Assembly (NCBI GenBank): GCA_028274465.1
Contig: CM051457.1
Coordinates: forward strand, 104,035,982 to 104,099,981
From: Plantago ovata
Taxonomy: Eukaryota; Streptophyta; Magnoliopsida; Lamiales; Plantaginaceae
Length of the DNA: 64,000 nt
Reading direction: 5' to 3'
Shown: one piece after another, positions 50,569 through 60,400 of the stretch
Layout: the number at the start of each line of letters is the position of its first letter
How positions within the stretch are numbered: position 1 is the stretch's first letter
Notes under the pieces: model-generated
Database searches by the model: none
What the model was told of the DNA's origin: nothing
Seen by the model: the letters and a program-made list of their open reading frames with translations, nothing else
Made by a program: the position numbers and the translations under genes

Positions 50569-53462
50569 ATGGAGATTCTCAGGTATAAGTTGTTGTATTG
50601 CATATGTGTGATTTATTTCTGGCTGAATATATCTGCGCTATTTCAGATGGAGGGTATTTTGAGCTGGGGTTCTTTAGTCCAGGTAGTTCAGGGAAGAGAT
50701 ACCTGGGGATTTGGTACAAGAATATTCCAGCTAGAAGCGTTGTGTGGGTTGCAAACAGAGTAGAGCCAATTGGTGATTCATCTGGTTTGTTGATGATCAA
50801 TGGGACAGGTGTCCTTGTTCTTGAAAGTGGGGCTAATGGTGTGGTTTGGTCAGTAGTTCCAATTAGGGTAGCTAGAAATCCTGTTGTACAGCTGTTGGAT
50901 TCTGGAAATCTCGTTGTGAGAGACAACGGGGATGGTGATTACCTTTGGCAGAGTTTTGATTATCCATCCGATACATTGTTACCGGGAATGAAACTTGGAT
51001 GGGACTTGAGAACTTCTCTTGAACGACGCTTATCCTCGTGGAAGAGTGCTGATGACCCCTCACCCGGAGAATTAAGCATGGGCATTGAACTTGATGCATA
51101 TCCGCAAGTGGTAATGCTGAAGGGAACTATAGAGTTTTTCCAAGGCGGTCCATGGAATGGACTAAGATTTAGTGGTGCACCTGAACTGAAACACAATCCT
51201 GTATTTGACTTCGATTTTGTTTCTAACCGGGTAGAGGTTTACTACACTTACCTGCTTGTTAATACGTCTGTGATCACGAGGTTTGTGTTGAATGAAACTA
51301 CATCTACACGTGATCGTTATGTGTGGATTGAGGCAGATCAGTCGTGGAGGCTTTATGCATCTCTGCCTCGTGACTATTGCGACAATTATGGCTTATGTGG
51401 TGCAAATAGTATATGCATTATCGCTGGCTCACCCGTTTGTCAGTGTTTAAAAGGTTTCAAACCAAGGTTGGCCCAGAGGTGGAATTCTATGGACTGGTCT
51501 ACGGGATGCATCCGCAACGAGCCTTTAAACTGTTCGAGAAAACATGCTTAAAGCTACCAGATACGAAGTCCTCTTGGGCAAACGAAAGGATGGATTTGAG
51601 GGAATGCAAGGAGGCATGCTTGAAGAATTGTTCTTGTATGGCTTATACAAACATAGACATTACTGGACGAGGTAGTGGGTGTGCCCATTGGTTCGGAGAT
51701 CTGGTTGATATTAGATGGTTCTCTGATAGCGGGCAAGACCTCTACATAAGGATGCCAGCTTCATCAAATCGTGGTATGTCTATCACAGTGCTAGTCTGCT
51801 AGATTTGTTTTTTGTTATTGTACACTTGAAATTGCGCTGTATTGAATGTTACATTGATCTGGTTGAATCTGACTTCAATTGCTATTTTGACTGCAAAGAG
51901 GTCTTTGGTGATAGTAAGTACCATTTGTCTGTGGTTTGCTTCTAGTCGTCTACTATTTGTACAGAAGAAAGATGAAGGCAAGAGGTATATATACCGTTGA
52001 TCTGGTGTTTTATGTTGATTACTAAGATGTTCTAGTTGATTTGTTAAAGTGTGTTTTACTGCAATCCTGCTTGTTCTGACCAGGTAAAGGTGGAGATGTC
52101 ACCAAAGAAAATCTGGATCTTCCCTTTCTTAAATTGGCTACAGTTTCCCGTGCCACGGATAATTTTTCAGTGAACAATAAGCTTGGTGAAGGTGGTTATG
52201 GACCTGTCTACAAGGTGAACTAACTTTTACGAATAAGCCAACTAAATTAAAAATCGGGATAGTGATTTTTATTGTTGTGAAGAGGCTATCAAATAGTTCT
52301 GGACAAGAGATTGCTGTGAAGAGGCTATCAAATAGTTCTGGACAAGGAGTGACCGAATTCAAGAATGAAGTAAAGCTGATTGCAAAACTTCAGCATAGAA
52401 ATCTTGTGAGTTTCTTGGCTGTTGCATTGAAGGAGAAGAGAAAATACTGATTTACGAATACATGCCTAATGGGAGTTTGGACTTGTTTCTCTTTGGTTCG
52501 TAATATGAGCATACTTGTCAACTCTATGTTCTAAAATTCTAGATTGAATCCTGCTATGTTATACTCTATCCATGCAGTGTGGCTTAGTTTGATTCTAAAA
52601 TGTCAGATCAGACAAGAAGATTACTATTAGACTGGGCAAAGCGCTTCAACATCATATGTGGAATTGCTCGGGGACTTCTGTACCTTCATCAGGATTCCAG
52701 ATTACGAATCATCCATCGGGATCTCAAAGCAAGTAATGTCTTACTTGACAATGAGCTCAACCCAAAAATATCAGACTTTGGGCTCGCAAGAAGTTTTGGA
52801 GGGGATGAAGTCGAAAACAGAACGAGGAAAACATAGTATGTCAACGCACCTTCATTATAAATTCATGTTGTATTAACTATTTTCATGTATATGATTTTGA
52901 TCTGCCTTATTAATTTTGCAGTGGTTATATGGCAAAAGAATATGCCATTTACGGTTCATTCTCGGTGAAATCTGATGTTTTTAGATTCGGAATTTTGCTA
53001 CTGGAGATAGTGAGTGGGAAGAAGAACATAGGATTTGATTTCCCAGAGGACCATCATAATCTTATTGGATATGTAAGTATTTTTCCAAGAAACGTCGAAA
53101 CGAAGTTCATTCTTTACGTATCACGTACACTGCTGCGTATGTTGATGTTGAACTATTGTTTTGTTCAGGTATGGAAATTATGGACAGATGACAGGTCCTT
53201 AGAAGTCATTGATTCTTCGTTCCACAATCCAGAAATGATACGATGCATCCATGTCGCCCTGCTATGTCTGGAGCAGAATCCAGAAAACAGGCCAACCATG
53301 TCAACAGTAGTACTGATGTTGAATGGGGAGAACATTCTGCCACAGCCAAAGCAGCCTGGTCGTTTTCTATTTGATTTCACTATGAGTGAAACTCATGCAT
53401 CGTCAAAGAAGCGTTCATGTTCTGTCAACGATGATACCATCTCGGTGATGGAGGCTCGTTGA
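50569..53462 (+). pseudogene. S-domain receptor kinase, locus 4 (dead copy)
   Basis: The 5' end is lost: homology starts near 50647 ([12 protein letters not shown]), without the signal peptide and the first part of the lectin domain. Exon 1 is open until a deletion of about 20 bp makes a TAA at 51549-51551; the PAN part continues in another frame (KLPDTKSSWANERM). Exon 2 is reduced and lacks a membrane helix. Exon 3 (from about 52084, [10 protein letters not shown]) looks sound. Exon 4 has a 32-bp internal tandem duplication (52276-52307, 52315-52346) and a later one-base loss near 52420. Exon 5 keeps HRD and DFG but has lost three or four codons before its donor. In exon 6 the invariant APE reads AKE and DVFSFG reads DVFRFG. 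Exon 7 is open to the stop at 53462. It has clearly been non-functional for some time. Confidence 0.92.
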
Positions 53463-54080
53463 CAAATTCGTCGACGTCGTGATTGTTAGACAAGGGGTGG
53501 ATGGATTACGCGCGATTCTTGGCTGCCAGTCTGGCCTAGTTATGCAGTTTGTCTTGCTGAGTGCCATTGTAATGTATTCTCCTAAAGCACTGGTGGCAAT
53601 TCTATCACTGTTGATAAATAGATGGTGTTTTATCTCTCTTTACAAACCTGATTCAATACCGATGTTGTTAAATGTTGTTGAATATGTTAGGTTTTTCTGA
53701 CGTGTTGAGTCATGTCTCAAATGATGCTTTTGATTTCTAAAATCACTCGCTGACTTTTATTATCAAAATTTCAAACACTCATAACTTTTGCTTAAAATTA
53801 ATTTTATTCAACTTGTGGCGGAAGTAAGTTAAAGTAAGTCAAAATCATTTGCAAATCATTTACAAACATTCACTATTCACTTATTAGAGCCCAACTATAG
53901 CCACCGTATTCGGAATAAAAATATTAATTTATCAGCCCATAAAAATAATAATATTGATAAAAATCCAATTTTTTAAGTCCATATAATTTTTATCTCCAAT
54001 TTTTATCTCCAAAAAATATTTTAAGGCCTCATCAATTACATAAACAAAGATACGTGTTCTTAGAAATACACAAACACATC
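53463..54080. other. Spacer after receptor kinase 4
   Basis: No gene. Ordinary AT-rich sequence up to a small retroposition scar. Confidence 0.55.
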
Positions 54081-54133
54081 AACTTGAGTCTATCTTTCTA
54101 AAAAAAAAAAAAAAAAAAAACTTGAGTCTATCT
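54081..54133 (+). mobile_element. Poly(A)-only retroposition scar
   Basis: A 15-bp direct repeat, aacttgagtctatct, occurs at 54081-54095 and 54119-54133. Between the copies there is only ttct and a run of A. This is what a nearly completely 5'-truncated LINE or SINE insertion would leave. Confidence 0.65.
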
Positions 54134-54154
54134 AATTAACATCTCCAGCAAATA

Positions 54155-55531
54155 ACATCATGATCCAGAACTATTGAATGAATACATTACTCATCAACAG
54201 TGGGATGTTTCTAAACTTTTACAGGTCCTGCCAAGGACAATGGTGGCAAAAATTATTAACTATCCTTTGCCATCTGAACCACACCAAGATCAAAGGATCT
54301 GGTTGCACACACCTACTGGACTTTTTACAGTAAAATCTGCATATAACATTTTGATTAAAGCATCTTGCATGGGACCTCATTTGCCATGGTATAGGTTGTG
54401 GGCTTTGAAACTTTTACCTAGAATCAAATTCTTTTTGTGGATGGCTTTTCATAATAAATTGCCCACAGCTGAGTCCTTGAAGCATTCTCATTTGATTGAT
54501 ACTGCAGTCTGTGGTCTTTGTAATCACCAAGATGAATCTATTCATCATCTTTTTTTCCAGTGTGAAAAATTTCAGGCCTTCAGGTCTTTACTATGGCCAG
54601 TAATATGGAATGATAAGGAGCCGGTTTTTCTTGATCTATTACTGCTTTTTAAACAAAATGATTACTCCCAGCTCCTTATCATGACTGCTTGTTGGCTAAT
54701 GTGGCAATACAGAAATAATTTTATTTTTCGAAATCAAACATTAACTTGTCAAGGAATGTATCAGCATTTGATGCACATCATGCATGACATGAAACCTTTG
54801 CACACAAAGCAGACCAAACAGCTTAGAATCCATCTTTGTAAATGGAGTCCTCCTCCAATAGGCTTTGTAGCTATGAATATTGATGGAGCTGCTTCACATA
54901 ATCCTGGTCCTGCAGGAATAGGGATAGTTTTTAGACATCCAGATGGAGCAGTAATTAGAGTAGCAGCAGCATCTATAGGAATTTGCTCTAATAATACAGC
55001 AGAACTATCTGCTTTACAATATGGTCTTCTGTTGGCTAAACAAATGCATATACTAAAATTAGACATCCAGACTGATTCCATGTTTGTTTTTCAATGTTTG
55101 AACAGATGGAACTTGAGGGACATACTTCTGCAAGTGCAGCTTAAGGAGATCAGGCTACTACTAAATCATTTGGAGGAATATAGGTGTAGGTTTATATATA
55201 GGGAATCAAACCAAGCTGTGGATGCTTTAGCCAAATACGGGACGGGAGTGAAGGGTATGCTCAAGGAACGCAACGCCTGCCGTCGCAAGTACGGAGAAAT
55301 CCAAGTGATCTGAATTTTCCATTTTGCACAGATCATGTGAGTAGCTTCTTAATTTGGGAGAAGACTCTGAATTGGTTAGAAAAAATTGTACAAAATGACT
55401 TAACAACCTGCTATCCTAGGCTTGTACCGAGCTAGGAACGCCCAAGGCTCATAAGCTAAGGGTATTTTGCTTTTGTATTTTGAACTCTGTATTCCTCCAT
55501 TTGATTAATGCATTTTATTTCCAAAAAAAGA
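54155..55531 (+). mobile_element. 5'-truncated LINE insertion with a perfect 17-bp target duplication
   Basis: Flanked by aacatctccagcaaata at 54138-54154 and again at 55532-55548. It ends in an A-run (55523-55529). It contains the single open frame 54174-55313 described below. The perfect target duplication points to a young insertion. Confidence 0.93.
54174..55313 (+). CDS. LINE zinc-knuckle and RNase H fragment, 379 aa, uninterrupted
   Basis: The C-terminal part of a plant LINE ORF2, without reverse transcriptase. A zinc-binding region (CGLCNHQDESIHHLFFQC, about residues 112-130) is followed by an RVT_3-type RNase H domain. All four catalytic acids are in place: D237 (NIDGAAS), E277 (TAELSALQ), D301 (QTDSM), D350 (AVDALAKYG). 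RNase H removes the RNA strand of an RNA-DNA hybrid. The first ATG is not a natural start but an internal Met left by truncation. No stop or frameshift was seen. It belongs to a different LINE lineage from the decayed copy at 5485-9174, judging by the unlike sequence around its RNase H. It is probably not translated. Confidence 0.85.
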   Translation: MNEYITHQQWDVSKLLQVLPRTMVAKIINYPLPSEPHQDQRIWLHTPTGLFTVKSAYNILIKASCMGPHLPWYRLWALKLLPRIKFFLWMAFHNKLPTAESLKHSHLIDTAVCGLCNHQDESIHHLFFQCEKFQAFRSLLWPVIWNDKEPVFLDLLLLFKQNDYSQLLIMTACWLMWQYRNNFIFRNQTLTCQGMYQHLMHIMHDMKPLHTKQTKQLRIHLCKWSPPPIGFVAMNIDGAASHNPGPAGIGIVFRHPDGAVIRVAAASIGICSNNTAELSALQYGLLLAKQMHILKLDIQTDSMFVFQCLNRWNLRDILLQVQLKEIRLLLNHLEEYRCRFIYRESNQAVDALAKYGTGVKGMLKERNACRRKYGEIQVI

Positions 55532-56089
55532 AACATCTCCAGCAAATACACCAAACCTGATCACTCCGTAAAAGTCAAAAAAAAAAAAAAAAATAGAATT
55601 TTTATATTTCACTATCCTTAAAAACATATTCGTCCTAGAAACTTGAATCCATTGTCGCCCTCTAATAGACAAATAAAATGACCACGGTTCCAAAAACATG
55701 CGGTTAGCAAGTCCGAATTCAATCCTAGGCTCCTAGCTAGTAAACATTATTTAACCCTACACTAAATACCATACCAATAAATATATATTTTTTAAACGGC
55801 AATTATTAAAACGGTACTCATAATTTTTGTTGGAAAATATTAAACGTCGGAACATAAATTTACTAAATGTTGGAAATTTATTGTAAATTACATAAAATAT
55901 CTATAAATTTATAATTTTACAAATTAACCCAATACTTTTAAAATCATCACAATTCCACCTTAAATAAATCAAGCCTCTAAATCAATAACTTAATCAACAT
56001 ATTTCAATTCAACTTGAAGAACACACCAAGAGATATCATCAAACTCAAATCAAGGTTAGTTCTTTAATGTATTTTTTTTTAAAAGTATA

Positions 56090-56252
56090 TGTGTGGCGTA
56101 TATGGGCGGCGGAAAACCACCGCCGCCCATATTAAGGCCGAGCAGCCGCGGCTGCTCGGCCGGAACAGCAGGCCGCGCGGCCTGCTGTGTCTTTTTTAAT
56201 TTTTTTTAATTTTTTTTATTTACTTTTTTATTTTTTTATATTTTTTTTTTTG

Positions 56253-56303
<51 letters not shown>
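56090..56303. repeat. GC-rich palindromic block and TA microsatellite, left arm
   Basis: From 56101 ggcggcggaaaaccaccgccgcc forms a hairpin. gccgagcagccgcggctgctcggc and gcaggccgcgcggcctgc (to about 56188) form two more. A TA run of about 50 bp lies at 56254-56303. Confidence 0.85.
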
Positions 56304-56306
<3 letters not shown>

Positions 56307-56475
56307 AATTACATCAAACTTCAACTTGTTATATTAATTGATCTTCATATTTTATTGATGCACACATTTCTCATGTCCCCTTATAATTTGATAATAAATT
56401 AATGACTTGTTGTATATATACGTAGTTGTAGAGATATTGATTGTTCATTCTAATCTTACTTTGTTGTATTTATAG

Positions 56476-57843
56476 ATGGATAAGGGTGGAAAGAAAGGAT
56501 ATTGGGAAGATGTTGGTGTTGGACGCTTGCAAGGAAGGGTTGTTACTCAATCAAACCGTAAGCGTGCAGAAGAAGGACATAGGCTTCCTGTTGAGGCCAA
56601 AGCAAGGGCTACGAGGGATGACATGGAGCAGGAAAGTGAGAGTACCCAAGTGCATGAACAGTCTGTACGTGCAACTGAGACCATGGTGGATAGTTCCGAT
56701 GATGATGATACTTCGATATCTAGTGGTACACTTAAAGATATGGAGAGAGATGCATATCTTGATAACCTTCGCAGTAAAGGTAAAGGGATTAATCGCCATG
56801 AGATTGCTAGTGATGAGGAAGACGATGAAGAAACTTATGATAATTTGCAAGGTAATTCAATTTCTTGTGATTTTATCAGTTAATATTGTTTAGGTTCTTC
56901 TTTTTAATTTTTACTTTATTTAGGGCCGAGAGAACATATTCATGGTGACATGGAGGGTAATGTGCATGGTAGCCCGATGAGTTTGGGAGTTGATGGAGGG
57001 CCAGTTCTAAAGGAGTTATTGCCTTCGTTCAAACACCATATTGCATACCAAATATGGCATAAGGGGGAGGTCAGTCAATTTTATGTTTGTGAGACTTGGA
57101 TTATTATGTTGGTCACATAATATTTAATATTGTTGTAACATGTTTTGTTTTTTTTATAGGTCCTTAGGTGCTTGCATTGTCATTCAAGACATGCAAGATC
57201 AAAGAATCTCTCTATCCCAGAAAAAGACGCAAATTATGATGTATTGACATGGTTGAAGGAAAGTAGGCTATACCACCTGAAGGACTGTATGTACAAGTCT
57301 ATTGATCACACTCTTATATCAGCTTTTGTTGAGAGATGGCAGCCTGAGACCAACTCCTTTCACATGCCATTCGGTGAGATGACCATCACTTTACACGATG
57401 TATGGTATATTCTACAGATCCCCGTGACTGGTAAGCCTGTGATTTCTAGTCGCACGACTGAGGGTTTGATGACAGATATGGGACTTCTGCTGGAATTGCC
57501 TTTGGATGACAAATTGGGAATGGAACTTGGTTGGAAGCATGGTCGGTGTGGGTTTGATGTATTGGAGAAGCGCCTAAAACAGGGTAATTTGAACAACAAC
57601 TCTGTATTTTCAACGTACTTGTTGTGGCTCCTTGGCACGACATTGTTCGTTGATAAGACAACCACTCTTGTCCACGCCGGTTTTCTAGAGTTTCTACATG
57701 AAAGTGATGGTGTTCAGAACTATGCATGGGGTGCAGCTACATTGGCCAACTTGTACAGACAACTCGGAGAGGCCTTCGAAACAACAAATTTGCTCTACAA
57801 TGATGAGACTCCTTCGTTCTATTCAGCTCGAAATCAGATCTAA
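56476..57843 (+). CDS. Plant-mobile-domain (PMD / MAIN-like) protein, C-terminally truncated
   Basis: Three exons, 56476-56851, 56924-57069 and 57160-57843, join in phase to 401 codons. The N-terminus is charged and acidic (SSDDDDTS, SDEEDDEE). The third exon holds the plant mobile domain: CLHCHSRHARSKNL, LTWLKESRLYHL, ALVERWQPETNSFH-like (here SAFVERWQPETNSFHMPFGEMTITL), then TYLLWLLGTTLF and NYAWGAATLANLYRQLG. This domain occurs in MAIN-like nuclear proteins and in Mutator and Gypsy elements. It breaks at about 57768: the last 24 codons (FETTNLLYNDE...) come from the antisense of the transposase 3' exon, so the second half of the domain is gone. A 5' UTR intron is suggested by tttatag right before the ATG. 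The captured gene is probably not functional. Confidence 0.82.
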
Positions 57844-59786
57844 TATGATTCGATTCATCTTCAACAATCTCGTGGATCTTCAAAAAAATGGTAGGAAAAT
57901 TACTCCTCGCATTTCTAATCCAGGACTTCAGTTGAGCATGCGCACTTTCTACCCTGCAATAATATTAAAGATTGCATAATTGAATATGATAAATTTATGC
58001 AAGTGGTGTGCTTTTACGATAATGAAAGGACAACAGTAAATTAAGAAAATTGAGTCAATGGTACCTGTTGGTTGTTTGAGTTCCAAAATGTAGATATTTT
58101 CTTGTCCAGTACGACACAAAATTTTCATGATGCGGATCACACCATGTCTTCTTGACATACTCTCCAAATAGTGGTAAGAATCTCCAAGTATAAAGTAGCT
58201 CATCCACATGTTTTTCATACTCATCAACACTTTGTGAGTTCACAACCTTCTTCCACCTTGCCCTAACTGCCCTCTCATACTTTCGACTTCCAGAGTGTTT
58301 AACAAAATTCTTATGTACAGATTTTGAAATGTGTCGCCTACAAAGTAGACGACCACTCTCCGGAAAAACAGTATCAATGGCGTTCATAAGGGCTTGCTCT
58401 CTATCTGTAACAAAAACACCTGGATACTCAACAGCACTAAAAAATTTCTTCAACTCTCTCATTATCCACGCATAGCTATCCTCCTTTTCATGGTAGATGC
58501 ATGCAAATGCAACATGAAAATTCTTACCGGTTGGCAATAAACCCATCACTTGAACCAAAGGCATATTATATAGATTTGTTGCATATGTGGCATCCAAGAG
58601 AATAACATAAGGATATAGTCGAACCAAATCAACGCTATGATGGTGAGCAAAAAAAACTTCACCAACATGATTATTACCTGGTTCCTTTCGCTCATTATGA
58701 TAGTAATGGTGATCGGAGAGTAACTTCAGAAAGTATTGCATCGTGGTTAGCCCATCCCTATCCTTGTTCTTGTTTTTGTGAATTGCATTGTACACATGTC
58801 TGATGTTGCTCACATTATCTTTATTCAACAACTTTACCTCTTGCAGGATACTCTTTGGCTTCGTTCGAGTCATATACAACTTATGTATGTGTTCTAGCTC
58901 CGGTTCGCTCAACTTTGCCGCCGATGTATGCCAATTAGGGTGCTTCCCAAGTGCATGGTTATGCCTCCCTCTATTCTCGCTTGTGCGTACAACCCATGGA
59001 CCATTATCACAATTTCTTTTTAGTTTCAACTGAAAGGGACATTCATTCTTCTTCGTCCCACTTGAATGGCGACTCACAACATTGACATTTTTACTCGTCG
59101 TCGCTCTGTACTTCCCACTACGTTCACAACCAAGGTAAATCTGATTTGCATGTGCTGTGACAACTATGAAGTACATGTGATTTTCCCGACCAATTCGCCT
59201 AACTTCATCTTCTGCGGCTATTCTTGTAGGAAATTCTCCAAGACTATTGAACAAATAATTCATGTCATCATACATATGATCTTGCTCCTTATCATTCCCA
59301 TCATCATTAACCTGAAAATAAAAATGTATACTAATCAATAAATTGATATATGAGATAAATACGTACATTTGTTCTAATAATTTGTAAAAAAAAAAACAGA
59401 AGCAACAACATATATATCATAAATGAAAATCAAATGTGTGCATCAATAAAATATGAAGATCAATTAATATAACAAGTTGAAGTTTGATGTAATTGGATAT
59501 ATATATATATATATATATTAGCAAAAAAATAAAAAAAAAAAAAAAAAAATAAATACGGGCCTATACGCGAGCAGCAGGCCGCGGGCCTGCTGTTCCGCGC
59601 GGCAGCGGCCTGCTGCTCCGCGCGAGCAGCAGCCAACAGGCCGCGGCCTGCTGCTAGCGATTAGCAGCAGGCTAGCTTGCCTGCTGCGGAAAAAAAAAAA
59701 AAAGGCTTAATACACATAAAATCAGTAATCTTTACCTCATAATTTTCATACTTCGACCATTCTTCAGTCCAAGGTGGCCATTCCAT
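57737..59786 (-). CDS. FAR1-type MULE transposase, C-terminally truncated
   Basis: Minus-strand exons 59736-59786 (MEWPPWTEEWSKYENYE), 58065-59311 and 57737-57953 join in phase to 504 codons. The first intron contains one arm's GC-rich block. Domains: FAR1-like DNA-binding region with Cys/His pattern (ERSGKYR, CPFQLKLKR, GRHNHAL), then the MULE core. D257 (LLDATY) and D320 (VTDREQALMNAID) are two catalytic acids, and LCRRHISKSVHKNF follows. Exon 3 gives VESAHAQLKSWIRNARSNFP, standard for FAR1-type transposases. The natural C-terminus with the SWIM zinc finger is missing. After FR the frame runs into antisense PMD sequence and stops at 57737. The rest has no stop or frameshift. It likely lost function by one deletion. 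Confidence 0.85.
59430..59712. repeat. GC-rich palindromic block and TA run, right arm
   Basis: Repeats of gcagcaggcc and ggcctgctgc between 59570 and 59690 form nested hairpins. A TA run lies at 59497-59519 and poly(A) tracts on both sides. The block lies inside the first intron of the transposase gene. Confidence 0.85.
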
Positions 59787-60053
59787 GTTGAAAATTTGTA
59801 TTCAGAAGAGATTGTTTCTGAAGAATTTGTTGTGGAGAAGGAAGTAATGAACGTATGAAATTGTGTTAGTTGTAATTTGTGTGTATTTAATGTATTTAAT
59901 AAATTTGTGACTTATTTGTAAAATATTAAAAATAAGGTGTTTTTTGCAAATTAATAATAAATTTCCAACATTTAGTAAAACTGCTACTACGTTTAACAAA
60001 CCCCTTTTTGTTTTTTAACAAAATATTTTGTTTCCCAAAGTTTTTGGTACGCC

Positions 60054-60400
60054 TCGTTCCGCCCCTGCAGTTGCTTCAACAATAGTGTGGTGCAGTTAAT
60101 TTGTCCGATTTCATTTCACCCTTATTGTCTTTTTGTCCTATCAAAAAACAGCATGGACCATGGAGAAGGACTTTCCTGAACCCACTTCAAGACTCACAGC
60201 GCCCAAATATCAAAGATACGTTGAATGTGCATTCACTCATTTCATGGCTCTGTTGGCTGTCACATTCATCGATTCATCATGAAGTATAATCCACTCAGTG
60301 TTGCTCTGATATTGAAAGGTCAGTAACCATTATCAACCCTTTTGGATTTCTTGATTATTATTTAATTACATATTACTTCATCCTTGATTGTGAACATGCA
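60054..60400. other. Spacer after the Mutator-like element
   Basis: No supported gene. A plus-strand frame of 62 codons (60101-60289) has no recognisable features. Confidence 0.5.

Larger units (their letters stand above)
55798..60053. mobile_element. Mutator-like element carrying a FAR1-type transposase and a plant-mobile-domain gene
   Basis: Long imperfect inverted arms bound the element. The left arm text ttaaacgtcgg...tttactaaatgttggaaatttatt (55840-55880) matches the complement of 59960-60000. Further in, tatccaattacatcaaac...gcacacattt (56302-56370) matches the complement of 59427-59500. Each arm also has a GC-rich CAGCAGGCC-type palindromic block and a TA run. Inside are two convergent genes. 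The outer limits are set by the end of arm similarity; no 9-bp target duplication was found. Confidence 0.8.

Noticed and set aside
56254..56303. TA run that looks like a regulatory or structural element
   Set aside because: Simple microsatellite, mirrored in the other arm of the Mutator-like element; no separate function implied.
56187..56402. Plus-strand frame of 71 codons rich in Phe, Ile and Tyr
   Set aside because: Artefact of poly-T and TA repeats.
55798..60053. A 9-bp target duplication for the large Mutator-like element
   Set aside because: Flanks tttttaaac on the left and tcgttccgc on the right do not match at any border I tried, so no duplication is claimed.
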